DNA of 64,000 nt from Litsea cubeba (taxonomy: Eukaryota; Streptophyta; Magnoliopsida; Laurales; Lauraceae), in contig CM022946.1 in NCBI GenBank assembly GCA_012931725.1, positions 61,851,853 to 61,915,852 on the forward strand, written 5' to 3'. Every line of letters starts with the position of its first letter. Within the stretch, counting starts at the first letter, position 1. Both the position numbers and the translations under genes were made by a program. Below the pieces are notes generated by a model, which was given only the letters and a program-made list of their open reading frames with translations, was not told the DNA's origin and made no database searches. Below are positions 34,971 to 45,099 of this stretch, one piece after another.

Positions 34971-37112
34971 TGTAATATCCTGAGTACTTGGGCCTAGGAT
35001 TGGTCTGGCCCAGGTAGTATCTTAGTCATAGTCTGACCCAAGTTTTAATGGAAATAGAAGTCCAGACTTTTAGAAAAACTAAGCAAGTATCCCACGTGAG
35101 TGAGTTTGGGAAAGAAGAGAGTTGTAAAACAACTCTAAATGGAAAGTTTGAAAGTAATTCGAATTCCTATCTTTCCCTTTATATATGAGAACCAACGACC
35201 CTTTGTGATATATTCTATTCATTGGAGAAGAGTCTGAGAATCTTGTGGATTGCAAATTAGGAGAAAAAGGAGAAAGCGGTTGATGTCAAAGACAACGATC
35301 GTGTATCAGAGGTGAGTGAATCTTCCTCGATAATTTCTAATTCATGTTGTAGATGTTTGAGGAACCCAGTTTTGTGAGATTGTTATCCAGTTTTTGTGAG
35401 ATTGTTATCTGTGAATTGGTCGACATGCTCAGACTTTGGATGTAAGGGATTTTATGATGGAGTAAGATGGTTTGGATTTCCAATAATAATCTGGCCCTTG
35501 ATCATCATTCAGTTTGAAAGAAGGAGATCAAATAGTTAATTTGTGTAAATTATGCATTACTGTATCTTTGTCAAAAGAGCAGAATTGATCACGTGAGGGG
35601 TAGTGGGACCCATCAGTGGACCTGATCTGAGATCAGGACCACACATCTATTAGAGGGACCCTGGGCGACCTTGGAGGAGGTGGACATCTGCAATTTGAAC
35701 CAGTGGGACCCACTGTCTAACAGGTTCAAAGAATCCCAGGCGTGAAAATTGCAGAAAGTTCTATTCTGGTCGTTTGTAGTTATGGGACCCACTACATGAT
35801 CTGATCAAGGATCAGAACCCCATATCTGGTAAGGAGCCTCTGGTCGATCATGGTGTAGTTGAAGATCTAGGGTTTGAACCAGTGGGACCCACTGTACAGT
35901 GAACTCCATATAGTTGCAGGCGTGAACTGCTGTGTATCATGTTTTGATGTTGTGGACCCCAGTGAATAATTCTATGATGAATCAGAACAGTTGGAATGAT
36001 GCATTAGTCTTGGGCGACCATGGCCTAGGTGTCTGATCATGCATTTTATCAGTGGGACCCACTATGCTTAAGGCCAAGATGATTTCAGGCGTGAACTAGT
36101 TACTGTACTAGTCTCTGTATGAATAAATATGGCCGGATGGAATATGTAATTGGGGTTAGCCCTAGACTTGGTGGGTAATGACCATATAACCCTTGCATCC
36201 AGACTACTTAAGTTTTTTAATGATCAATCAACTGTGTTTAATTATATGGATCATGATTAATTGGTGCTGTGTGTGGACCACCCCGTATGCCAATCAATAC
36301 CAATTATGATTAAGTTGTGGGGTAGCAACTAGTAAATTGTGCATGGGCTGGGTCCACACTACTATTTGTGCATGTTATGAATAATTAATTCTAATTGCTA
36401 TGTGATTATGAGATATTGTGCACTGGTCCCAGATTTTGGGATGGTTCCAGTCGTGGGATGTTGGACTTGTGTCCGGATGACAGATGGCTTCGGGCCATGG
36501 TGGCCGTTATAGCGGCGGGTCCTTAATGGACGTGATGGGCCACTTTGATGGCTGGTCCTTAGTGGACGTGTCTGATGAGACAGGGTCATGGTGACCGGTA
36601 TACATGTATACGATAAGGCCTTTGAGGCGTGGTGATGTGCATGGGCACGGATTTGTGTGTGAAAGAATCTAAATAATATTTGATTATTGATTTAGACCTG
36701 TTAAATTATGTGATGTTATATTTTATGTGATTTGTGTAATTACGAATATTCATTCACCAGTAGTACTGATGTTGTGTTACCCCCTTCAGGTAATCATGCT
36801 GCGGGCGGGACAGAGCGGAACGATGATCAGCACGTAAATTTCAATATGCGTGGCTGACAAGAGAGTACGAGAAAAGACAATTTAGTAGATAAAGGGATTA
36901 ACCTTGTTTAGGGATATTATTTAATGTTTTAGTACATTATTGATGCAGACCGAACATAGTAAAGTTTGAGTAGTTACAACTATTTGATTAATGAAATTAT
37001 TATTTGATTTAAATGCCAATGCTTATGTGAATTATTTGATGAATATTTGGTAAATATTACCAAGTTATCACGATCCAGAGATCTGACAGGGCCCCAGGAT
37101 TGGGTCGTGACA
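34971..37112 (+). repeat. 3' LTR of the Tekay-like element (2142 bp)
   Basis: Begins TGTAATATCC and ends CGTGACA. Compared with the 5' LTR it has AGGGATATTATT-type extra sequence near 36,908 and about a dozen substitutions. The three ~175-bp internal units are present. Confidence 0.95.
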
Positions 37113-37117
37113 GTTGA
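37113..37117 (+). repeat. Right 5-bp target duplication (GTTGA) of the Tekay-like element
   Basis: Matches 27,960-27,964. The left-arm DNA resumes directly after it (CTTATATGAGTC). Confidence 0.95.
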
Positions 37118-38518
37118 CTTATATGAGTCACAAATATGAGACTAACACATTAAGCATGTTGATTAGAAGAATAATTTATAACACCCATTAGTACTTGCAT
37201 TACAACTGTCAACGAGGTGTAGCTATTACATGTTGGTTTCTGTTAAATGATAACAGTCACTACTAAGACATGAGTGCAATGTGATAATAGTGTCCATGTA
37301 GGACTATAACTTAATATCATTCACTAATAAATGATTGACCACTATTTTATATTATTTCAACTAGTGGAATCTATGCCATTACAATGATCCTTAACAGTAT
37401 ACGGTGCTAACAAAGCTCATCACCAATAAACTATTGACCTAGCATTCTAGAACACACTTCCCAGAATTTTGGATTCTTGGGAATGAGACCCTTTGCCCTT
37501 GCAATCTAGACCTTAGCCCCACTTGGCCTATGAATACGAATTGACTCTCTAGCAAGGGGGTGTGTAGGCTAAGCATCTCCTTGTGGATTGTACGGTAACA
37601 CATGAGGGACCCATATTGGGCTATGTGGGTGGCGTAGTTGGTTCTTAGGGTGCCAACAACTCCAGAAGCACGAAATGATTGCAAAAGGCATCCCGGACCC
37701 ACGTAACCATCGTGATAAACAATATGGCCCTACATGTGATGTTTGACCTTAGCTTTAGCTTGGTTGGTATATACTCCCCTTGGCCCTTTACCATATGGTC
37801 CGGTTAGGTTAAGGTTAGCTTAGGACCAATCATGTATATTACATGATTGGTTTATACACCCACTTCTTTCGTTAGTTTATTACCCATACTTTTACACTCA
37901 CTTGGTGGCCTCCAAGGATGCAATTAGCGGCTACTATGACATAACGGCCGATATATCGGCCGTAGTGGTGGACACCGTCACGCTACGGCCGAATATCGGC
38001 CTTCGCAATCATGGCGGCTTGCGTGGCGGCCCCTACGGGCCGCTACGAAGCGCTTGGTTATAAAAACCCTCCCCAGACGACTTTTTGGTTTTCTTTAACA
38101 TCTCTCTTCATTCTCTTCTCCACTTCACTGCTGTAGAAACCGTCTTACTGCCCTCTAGTGGTCTCAACTTCTTTTTTTCAAGATTCTTGCTACCAAATCA
38201 AAAGATCCAACTATTCTAAGGAATCTAAACAAGATTCTTCATCCAGGTATGCATTTCTTTGTGATTTTTTTCAACTTTTGAGATTATACTCTCTAACTAC
38301 TATGATTCTATGAATCACAACATAATGGCATCATTGTCTTGTTTCATTGTAGATCCATGCTTCCTTTGATCTTGCAATGGATATCGTTTTTTTTTATATT
38401 GTTATTTTTATTTTCGGATTTATGTTATTTAAATAAAAAAAAAACATTATTACTTATGGAAAACTCATGAAACAACTTGAAAATAGCTTCATGTTGTTAG
38501 ATCTAGGTTTCCCATATG
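37118..38518 (+). other. Duplicated noncoding DNA of the left arm with GC-rich palindromes
   Basis: It matches 58,120-59,503 in inverse orientation. Most is noncoding. 37,913-38,059 is GC-rich and contains CGGCCGATATATCGGCCG, a perfect 18-bp palindrome, with several GCCGCTACG/CGTAGCGGC words. It probably belongs to the same MULE-like family as 38,528-39,471 and 3,076-3,416. TATAAAAACC at about 38,058 resembles a TATA box but no gene follows. Confidence 0.6.
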
Positions 38519-38527
38519 ATTCCAACA
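38519..38527 (+). repeat. Left 9-bp target duplication (ATTCCAACA) of the MULE
   Basis: ATTCCAACA here and at 39,472-39,480; present once in the right arm (around 58,106-58,114, complement). Confidence 0.9.
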
Positions 38528-39471
38528 AGGATGAAAATAGCGGTAGCGGCAGGCGTAGCAGCCCGCCGCCAAACCGCTACGAAGCGGGCGATACGTAGCG
38601 TAGCGGGGATACGTAGCGGCGTAGCGGTGCGATTTGAAAAAATTGCCAAAAAAAATCCAGAAAATCCAGAAAATTGTAAAATGAAAGAATATGTGTTTCT
38701 TTTGCAAAAGTAAGTAAGAAAAGGGGGCATAGCGGTGCCCTCAATATATGAAGTCCTGTATCGCTGTATAAATAGAAAATAATAGTAATGATTAATTTTT
38801 CACATGTATTCATGTTTCTTAGTCATACTAACTTAGAAAGTAATGGAAAGCTCATAAAAAAAAAAAAAAAAAAAAACAAGAACATGAAAATAAGGCATAA
38901 GACTTAAGAGTTAGGTCATTACTCATTAATGAACATTGAACACTTAAATATCAATACTTCAACATTCAAGGTTCAAACTCAATCAAGTGAATGAACTATG
39001 AAGTTATGAAGTGATCAATAATCAACATTCAACACCAATTCAAAATGATAGAGTAGAGAGTTAGTGAAGGAAATAGGAATACCTTAGTCACCAGCACAAT
39101 GAGGGTTCTTTATAAAATAATTTAATTAAGACCAATTTGAAATCTAGTAGTAATAGGTAACTATATCTTTACTACTATACAATTTCAAACATAATTAAAC
39201 AGGTTTAATATCTTATCTAGCAAGTTATGATAATAATAGACATCCAAGCACAAAAATGGAAAGACAACCAGCAAAAGAGTCTTAGCTATCATGGTCAAGT
39301 ATGATCATTTTGTCTTCTTGATTGCCACTTTCTCAAAAACATGCGCTTCGCAGAGGGGGTCCGGGGACTTTGTAGCGGCCGCCACGGATGCGACGGCCGA
39401 TATTTCGGCCGTGGCGTGGCGGTATCCCCGCCACGGCCGATATGCGTGGCGGCCGCTTTTTTCATCCATGC
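38528..39471. mobile_element. Non-autonomous MULE-type element (944 bp)
   Basis: The left end AGGATGAAAATAGCGG faces the right end CCGCTTTTTTCATCCATGC, an imperfect inverted pair. Target duplications are 9 bp, perfect, and the right arm of the inverted duplication shows the uninterrupted site. Both ends are packed with AGCGGC / CGGCCGATATTTCGGCCG-type palindromic words. The interior is AT-rich with an A-run at about 38,857-38,878 and no transposase frame. Confidence 0.88.
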
Positions 39472-39833
39472 ATTCCAACATATATTGCTTGTTTTCAATT
39501 TTTTCTTTTTTTTATTTTCAAATTTTTTTATTTTTGTAAAAAAAATATTTTTAACAATTGAATACCAATCAAACGTCTTGAAAAGTTAAATATTCTAGGT
39601 CTTCGTTATCTGTAATTTTAGACCCACCAATATAATGGCATTATGTTTCTGCATTATATGACAAGCTATCCTTGTATGTGTTCCAATACGTGCATTAAGA
39701 AAAGTTTACCTCAATATTTGACTTGATAGGATTATGGACTAAATCTTGTCTTGAGTCACAATGATTTTATGAGTAACTTAACCCCTTTTTGATACTTTCA
39801 GTAGACGACCTAATTTTGTCTCCGTCTAATTAG

Positions 39834-39933
39834 NNNNNNNNNNNNNNNNNNNNNNNNNNNNNNNNNNNNNNNNNNNNNNNNNNNNNNNNNNNNNNNNNNN
39901 NNNNNNNNNNNNNNNNNNNNNNNNNNNNNNNNN
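39834..39933. other. Assembly gap (100 N)
   Basis: Exactly 100 Ns, the usual placeholder for a gap of unknown length. It cuts the MATE exon (right side) and lies about 20 bp from the end of the left arm (left side). Confidence 1.
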
Positions 39934-40297
39934 GTGTTGTGATAAGTCAATAGATATGCTAAACCCACGTGGATAGTAAATGGAACTAGAGAGCATATGA
40001 CGAGGGGAATCACGACACTTTGTGTCTGGAGAAATCTCAGAAGGCATTGCAGAAAACCATATGCAAATAATCCAGGAATTAGATACTTCAGATACAGACC
40101 AGCCATTTTTGCTATCTCTGGCTCTTGATGGAGCAAAATTAGAACTTTCTCTGAAAAGAACCACAAGACAGATATATGATCACAGAAAAGATGAAACACG
40201 TAATGATCGATGATTGTAGGTAGATCCCCAACATCCTGTATAACTTAGCGCCAAACCCTTGACCACAAAGAGTTTCAAGTGCACCACTTAGACCAGT
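39934..40297 (-). pseudogene. DTX/MATE transporter, second exon (cut by the gap)
   Basis: MATE proteins export organic cations, alkaloids or flavonoids in exchange for protons at the plasma or vacuolar membrane. Minus strand, after an acceptor at 40,298-40,300 (TTTCAG), the exon reads TGLSGALETLCGQGFGAKLY, RMLGIYLQSS, then, in another frame, LWFFSEKVLILLHQEPEI, YLKYLIPGLFAYGFLQ and TQSVVIPLVICSLVP. These are the conserved early-membrane-segment motifs of plant DTX proteins. A one-base loss at about 40,168-40,182 separates the two parts. The exon runs into the N gap; the remaining half of the transporter is not in this window. It joins in phase 0 to 43,966-44,223. Confidence 0.88.
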
Positions 40298-41926
40298 CTG
40301 AAACATAATAAAAGAGATAAATCAATGCCAGTAGCTCATACCATGTATGAAATGGTATGCATGGATCTGTCAAGTCTGTCGCGTAATGTGTGTACTAAAT
40401 AGAAGAATGAGAGCCTAGAAACAAAACATGTTATCAAGAGCATCTACTGGGGCACAACAAAAACTGAAAGGAAAGAACATACTAAGGAAAAAATTTGAAG
40501 TATATCTAATGATATAACTTTATTCCATAGAACTATTGAGTAATTTTCCGTATTCGATGTTCCTTAGAAGAAATCACCAGTAAATCAGGAGATATGGTTG
40601 GAAAATCAGCACGATGAAAAAGTAACAGGAGAAAACAACCAGACGATAAAAGATTCTTTGAGGAAAAGTCCTCATTGATAGTGGCATATCTTCTAGACTA
40701 AGAATTTCCAATCATTTCAGACATAATAGCATACAAATAAGTAACAGAATTTGATATGAATTTCCAAATATTTTTTCTCATTCTCCATTCAAAAACCCGA
40801 TTCAGATAATTATGGAAATGAATACAAATTTCCAGTTCTTATTCATTTCCCATCCAAAAATATAGTTAGTTCCATCCAAATTACAAGAGGATAAGTCAGA
40901 ACTTAAAAGACACCTAATCATCATTGGCACATGATACTTGATATAAGAGACCAAGCATATCTCTGTTTTTCTTCTTTTTATGATACCATCCCAAATCATG
41001 TTGTTCATGTTTATGAACTTATCAAGCACAAAAATATTGTTACTGGTGCCAATGTACAAAAGATGAATAATGCCCATAATGTAACGATTGGAATTACATT
41101 GAGAGAGAGAAAGAGGAAGAATGACGAGACAAAATAACCAATCTTGAATGAAATTATAGAAATTATTAATCATCTTTTTTATATGTAAATACATTTTATT
41201 TCAATGATTCAGACCACTATTCTATTAATAGAATTACTTTGTTAGTGATAGAAAATTTTGATATCTGTAGTAAACAAGCTGAGCACCCTTTTGGGCAGGC
41301 AACAATTGAAAATTTATAGCTATCCAGTGCATTGCAGAATGTATTTGCATAGTCAGAATTCTTCATCTGCAATAATTACTTAGTGTAGATTTTAGCTTTT
41401 CATGACTTGTAAGTAGCAAATTAATTTATATGGTGGTTATTGATCCATCACCAATGTTGGGAGTCAAAGAAGAAAAGTACCATTTACCAATGTGTACGCT
41501 ACATGAACCAGATCAACCCTCTTAACTTGTATCTGGTAAGTCCACACTTTTCCATTTTATAATGAATGGTTTGGGGGCATTCTTTAACTGCACACTTAGC
41601 AAATTATTTCTGAACTCCTTGGAATTATTTGAAAATAGGTTTTTATCAGAGAGATTAATGGTCTGAGACTTAAAATGTATTCAAACTTCATTCTCCACCC
41701 GTATACTAAATATTTTATTTCAGTCTAAAACACTCTAAAAGCAATTTGAAAAAATGAAGATCTGTAATTTTTCATTTCTATTTTATTTACGTCTAAAACA
41801 CTCTAATAGCAATTTAAAAAATGAAGATCTGTAATTTTTCATTTCCTGGTTGTTCTTTTTACAATTTTTTATCTTAGTAAAGAGAGCTGAGAAAAGTTAA
41901 AAAACAATCCTATTACTATATACCAG

Positions 41927-42008
41927 GGAGGCATCAATACATCAGCTGAAACATGAGGTTTCTGCATTAGCTGATGCATTATTGAAGACCGGATTTTATA
42001 AACATTGA
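41927..42008 (+). pseudogene. Exon-like fragment, possible terminal exon of an unknown gene
   Basis: Follows TATATACCAG, a plausible acceptor, and reads in phase 1 as EASIHQLKHEVSALADALLK followed by TGFYKH and TGA (42,006-42,008). The helical, amphipathic look is protein-like. I do not recognise the family. It lies inside the MATE intron on the opposite strand. Confidence 0.35.
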
Positions 42009-42462
42009 TAGCCACTATGTATGTACATTGACCATTTCATTTTTTTTATTTCTGGGGCTTTCTCTCTTTTGTTTGTAATGTGCGTTTGTAGATTTTGAAC
42101 GAAATTTCTTTCTAATCTCTAACTTAGGATTTCATTCTGCAATTAAACAGCAATGCCATTTTCTTTAATTTGTGTTTCTGGGTTCTTTTTCTTTTTTCTT
42201 CTTTTTAATAATTCTTAGATGAGTTTGAATGGATTTTCAATTGTTTCTGCCTGCCATTGTCTTTTTTGTTTGTAACGAGCGGTTGAAGAATGAAACGAAC
42301 AAATTTTCTTTATAATTCTGATTTAGGATTTCGTTCTGCAATTAATCAGCAATTCCATTTTCTTGAATTTGTGTTTCTGGGTTTTTTTTAATAGTTCTTA
42401 AAACAATTTGAATGGATTTTCAATTGTTTCTGACTGCCCACCATCTTTTTTGGTGATTTTAG

Positions 42463-42706
42463 GGCCAGATTCAATTTCCCGGACGATCTGCCATCGATTT
42501 TAGACAGGGCCCGCTACTTGCCAGTGGAGGCCAGGAAAGGAAGGAGAGCAGCAAAGTTGCTTCTTCCTCTCCAGTCGGAAAAGAGGACTTATAGGAAGCC
42601 ATCTCAACAGAAATCTACGATGATGGATAGAACCCGAATTCTATCTTTGTTGGAGAGACCTCCAGCACCCGACCAATTGAAATTTCCAAGAGAATGTGTC
42701 TTGCCA
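42463..42706 (+). pseudogene. Exon-like fragment of an unidentified gene (81 codons)
   Basis: Bounded by an acceptor (GTGATTTTAG) and a strong donor (TTGCCA/GTGAGT). In phase 1 it is open throughout: ARFNFPDDLPSILDRARYLP, then a basic stretch (VEARKGRRAAKLLLPLQSEK), later RTRILSLLERPP and LKFPRECVLP. Composition and intact splice signals make a real exon plausible. The family is unknown to me and no partner exon was found nearby. It may be a captured gene piece. Confidence 0.45.
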
Positions 42707-42973
42707 GTGAGTAAAAATCACCGCAGCAACAAAACACCATTCCTAAGGTAGTTTTTATTTTAATTTTTTACTTCAATTGGGTTTCTTGAGTCTGTGTCAT
42801 GGTTTTTTTCTTTTCTTTTAGAGGATTCTGGTTTTTTCCTTCGCTGGTATTTGATTGTTTTCTTTTCCCCTTTTGCTTATATTGCAGGTCTGCAGATAAT
42901 AAAAAATGGAATAAAAGTCTTATTTCAAACCGCTACAACTAGCAATTCTAAGCTAAGATATTGAAATCTATAA

Positions 42974-43124
42974 AAGGGCTCACCCGGTGCACAAAGTGCT
43001 CCCCGGCTAAGCGGGGGTAGGGGGAGGGTGGGCGCATGTGTACGCAGCCTTACCCTTGCATTTTTGCAAAGAGGCTGTTTTCACCAAAGGAGCAACTCTA
43101 CCGTTGCGCCAAGGCTCGCCCTCT
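42974..43124 (-). mobile_element. Au-type SINE lacking its B-box region
   Basis: On the minus strand it begins AGAGGGCGAGCCTTGGCGCA, with an A-box-like ACGGTAGAGTTG, and later contains ACAGCCTCTTTGCAAA, AAGGGTAAGGCTGCGTAC and CACCGGGTGAGCCCTTTT, the diagnostic phrases of plant Au SINEs. The part that normally carries the polymerase III B box (GGGTTCGAATCC) between GGTG and AACAGCCTC is missing. It was therefore probably dead on arrival or deleted later. Ends are approximate; target duplications are unclear. Confidence 0.85.
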
Positions 43125-43888
43125 AAACAATCAGAAAATCACAATTATTGCTTGATAATTGATACAATAAAACCTTACATTGTACTATACTAGCAGAGAA
43201 GGGGACTGTTACAATCCGTAATGTATAGGTTGTTGGTGGAAGGAGCATCATATAAAAATCCAAACAATTGGCTGTTAGCAGTAAAAGGGGCATTAGAACC
43301 CAAACACCCAAACCGGAAAAAAGTTTAGTCTCTTTGTGCAGTGACCTTTCCAAGGAAAAATAGAAGCTTTTTGAAGATATCTGCTAATCTGATGTTTGGT
43401 GAAAAAAAAATTCCATGGAAAGTTTTCAGCAAAAACCCACCATCTTGAGTCTCTTGAAGTCCAAGGGGCGGATTAAAAAAAAACCACTTTCAATCCTTAA
43501 TCCACTACTTTTAATATAAAAAAAATTGTAAATTCTTCCAGATGTCACCTGTGAAATTGAGAAAAAATTAGTTGAAACATTTCCAATTTCTGCGGAAAAA
43601 AGGGGAGATTTCCACAACATCATGTACCATTTGGTGTTACACAAACGTGATCTAAAGCTTTTAGTGCTCATTAAAGAGCTTTGATACAGAAAAATCAGTC
43701 AGAAGCGGTCGTGCCGGATGCGTCCGCATACCGAACGATACAACCGGTACAACAAATCGGAAAGTTAAAAATCCTTCAATCAGATTGCCCTTCTTTACAA
43801 ATCATTTCTTCACATCCGATACGAACAAAATAAAGCTGATAACCGAAACAACAAAAGAACGCACCCAACAAAACGACAACCAAAAAAG

Positions 43889-43894
<6 letters not shown>

Positions 43895-43957
<63 letters not shown>
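43895..43957 (+). repeat. (GA)n microsatellite
   Basis: About 60 bp of GA repeats starting only ~8 bp beyond the donor of MATE exon 1; on the coding strand it is (CT)n at the start of the intron. Confidence 0.95.
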
Positions 43958-43959
<2 letters not shown>

Positions 43960-43965
43960 ACAAAC

Positions 43966-44223
43966 CATGAGGGCTAGGCCAGTAACAGTGGCCCAAGAAT
44001 TGGCGAGTGTGGAGCCAGCAAGTTCAAGGTTTCCAATATGTCCAGCAAACATGACCGAAACGAGAGTTATGTAGTACTACGACACGTTCGTGACGATCAT
44101 GGGCAGTGAAAACAGCGCTTGGTGCTTGGCCTCCTCTGCATCCACCAGCTTCTCCCACCATTTCTTCTGGACCTGTCCTTCATTGGTACCTTTACCACCT
44201 TCTAACAGAAAAGCTGATGACAT
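43966..44223 (-). pseudogene. DTX/MATE transporter, first exon with premature stop
   Basis: The ATG at 44,223-44,221 (minus) opens MSSAFLLEGGKGTNEGQVQK, an acidic/basic cytosolic tail, then WWEKLVDAEEAKHQALFSLP and MIVTNVS. TAG (44,079-44,077, codon 49) stands where family members have Tyr in NVSYY. The reading continues ITLVSVMFAGHIGNLELAGS and TLANSWATVTGLALM to a GT donor. This is the start of the MATE domain. A CT-rich leader precedes the ATG. The stop, and the frameshift in the next exon, mark a pseudogene unless they are sequence errors. Confidence 0.88.
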
Positions 44224-45099
44224 CTTCTTCTTCTTCCTCTCTCTCTCTCTTTCTCTCTAGATGCAGAAATCCTCTCCCTCTGTCTCTAGGATGTAAAAGT
44301 CCCAGTAGATGAGAGAAGAAGTCCAAGTTGTTTATTGTTATTTATTGGAGTGTGTTGATTGATGAGGGTCTTGTATATGTGACTGGAAGAGAATGGAAAG
44401 TGATGTAAAAAAACCCGTTTGAACGTGGGACATAGAGACAGAGAGACTCACAAAGGCGTGGAAATTTGGAGTACAATAATCCTCGGCTCACCCATGTGAC
44501 GTTACTCTTCAATCTGTGCTCCTTGTATTTCACATACAGTATTATATGGCCAGCTGTACAATAGGGATGGATGGCTTTGGTATCTCTCAACCAACTTCAT
44601 TTTGTGGAGGCAAACCCTCTGGCATAGTTGTCCTCTTGTTTTTAATTTGAGATTTTTACCAAAAAAGTGTTTCTAAACCTGTATTACACAGATTCAGTTA
44701 CAAATACATTAAAACATCAATATGGGTGTTCGTACAAGTTTTCTGGACAATTATGCCCCCCACATAATGCGGACGATATCGTTTTCTATACTTAGAGACC
44801 ACAGCGTTTTCTATCACAGTCTCATTCACCTTTTTGCCTCTCTTCCATCCGGAAGAGATTTTGTCGCCCTTGTCCTTTGATTCTCCCTTCTTCCCCACTC
44901 TCTGCCAATACTTCTCTTCTTCCTTCTTCCCTACTCATCTCTTTGGCGCTAAAATTTATGCAATCAGTTTGTTTGCCATCGCATTCAATCCTCCTTGAAA
45001 GCTTCAATCTCTTATCGTCTCGTCTCTGCAAATTACATTATAAGAAGCGCTCGATCTCTCACTTCAAACCCTAATTTCTCCCACCTAGAGGACATAACA
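44224..45099. promoter_or_regulatory. Region between the MATE and malate dehydrogenase pseudogenes
   Basis: Divergent promoters would lie here. The 5' side of MATE is CT-rich (44,230-44,290). The segment 44,870-45,095 is pyrimidine-rich, like a 5' untranslated leader for the dehydrogenase. No confident TATA box or other element. Confidence 0.35.

Larger units (their letters stand above)
27965..37112 (+). mobile_element. Tekay-like Ty3/gypsy LTR retrotransposon (9148 bp), coding region broken
   Basis: Complete structure: 5' LTR 27,965-30,095, initiator-Met primer-binding site, gag, protease, reverse transcriptase, RNase H, integrase, a chromodomain-like C terminus, polypurine tract and 3' LTR 34,971-37,112, with 5-bp target duplications. 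The pol order (PR-RT-RH-IN) defines Ty3/gypsy, and the tail with RTVRLVKVLWTHH and ATWELEDDVRSKYPHLF is typical of the Tekay/Del chromovirus lineage. The LTRs differ by about a dozen substitutions and two small indels, so insertion was recent. Yet the coding region carries four stops and about four frameshifts. It inserted into the left arm only, after the inverted duplication. Confidence 0.95.
24431..39812 (+). repeat. Left arm of a large inverted duplication
   Basis: This segment, read in reverse complement, matches 57,772-62,123. Shared landmarks are the PPR gene, the phrase around 26,956-27,207 (matching 60,066-60,506), the segment around 37,439-37,702 (matching 58,933-59,178), GC-rich palindromes at 37.9 kb (58.6 kb) and the outer end GGTCGTCTACTGAAAG. 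Extra DNA in this arm is accounted for by the retrotransposon (9148 + 5 bp), the MULE (944 + 9 bp) and a 913-bp segment missing from the right arm. What remains is about 4.36 kb, against 4.35 kb on the right. By eye the arms differ by a few percent. Confidence 0.9.
40301..43965 (-). other. Large first intron of the MATE pseudogene
   Basis: About 3.7 kb between the donor GT after 43,966 and the acceptor at 40,298. It holds a duplicated ~183-bp-period block (about 42,060-42,435, shared GAATGGATTTTCAATTGTTT), two plus-strand exon-like pieces, an Au-type SINE and a GA microsatellite. Length and foreign content suggest growth by insertion. Confidence 0.7.

Noticed and set aside
37439..37702. Open frame conserved in both arms (also 58,933-59,178)
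   Set aside because: Similarity is explained by the duplication; no protein family is recognised and upstream sequence is noncoding.
38528..39471. Palindromic GC words as a CpG-island promoter
   Set aside because: They are confined to the ends of an element with 9-bp target duplications, so they are transposon termini.
43895..43957. Arg/Glu repeat peptide from the GA microsatellite
   Set aside because: It is simple-sequence translation within an intron.
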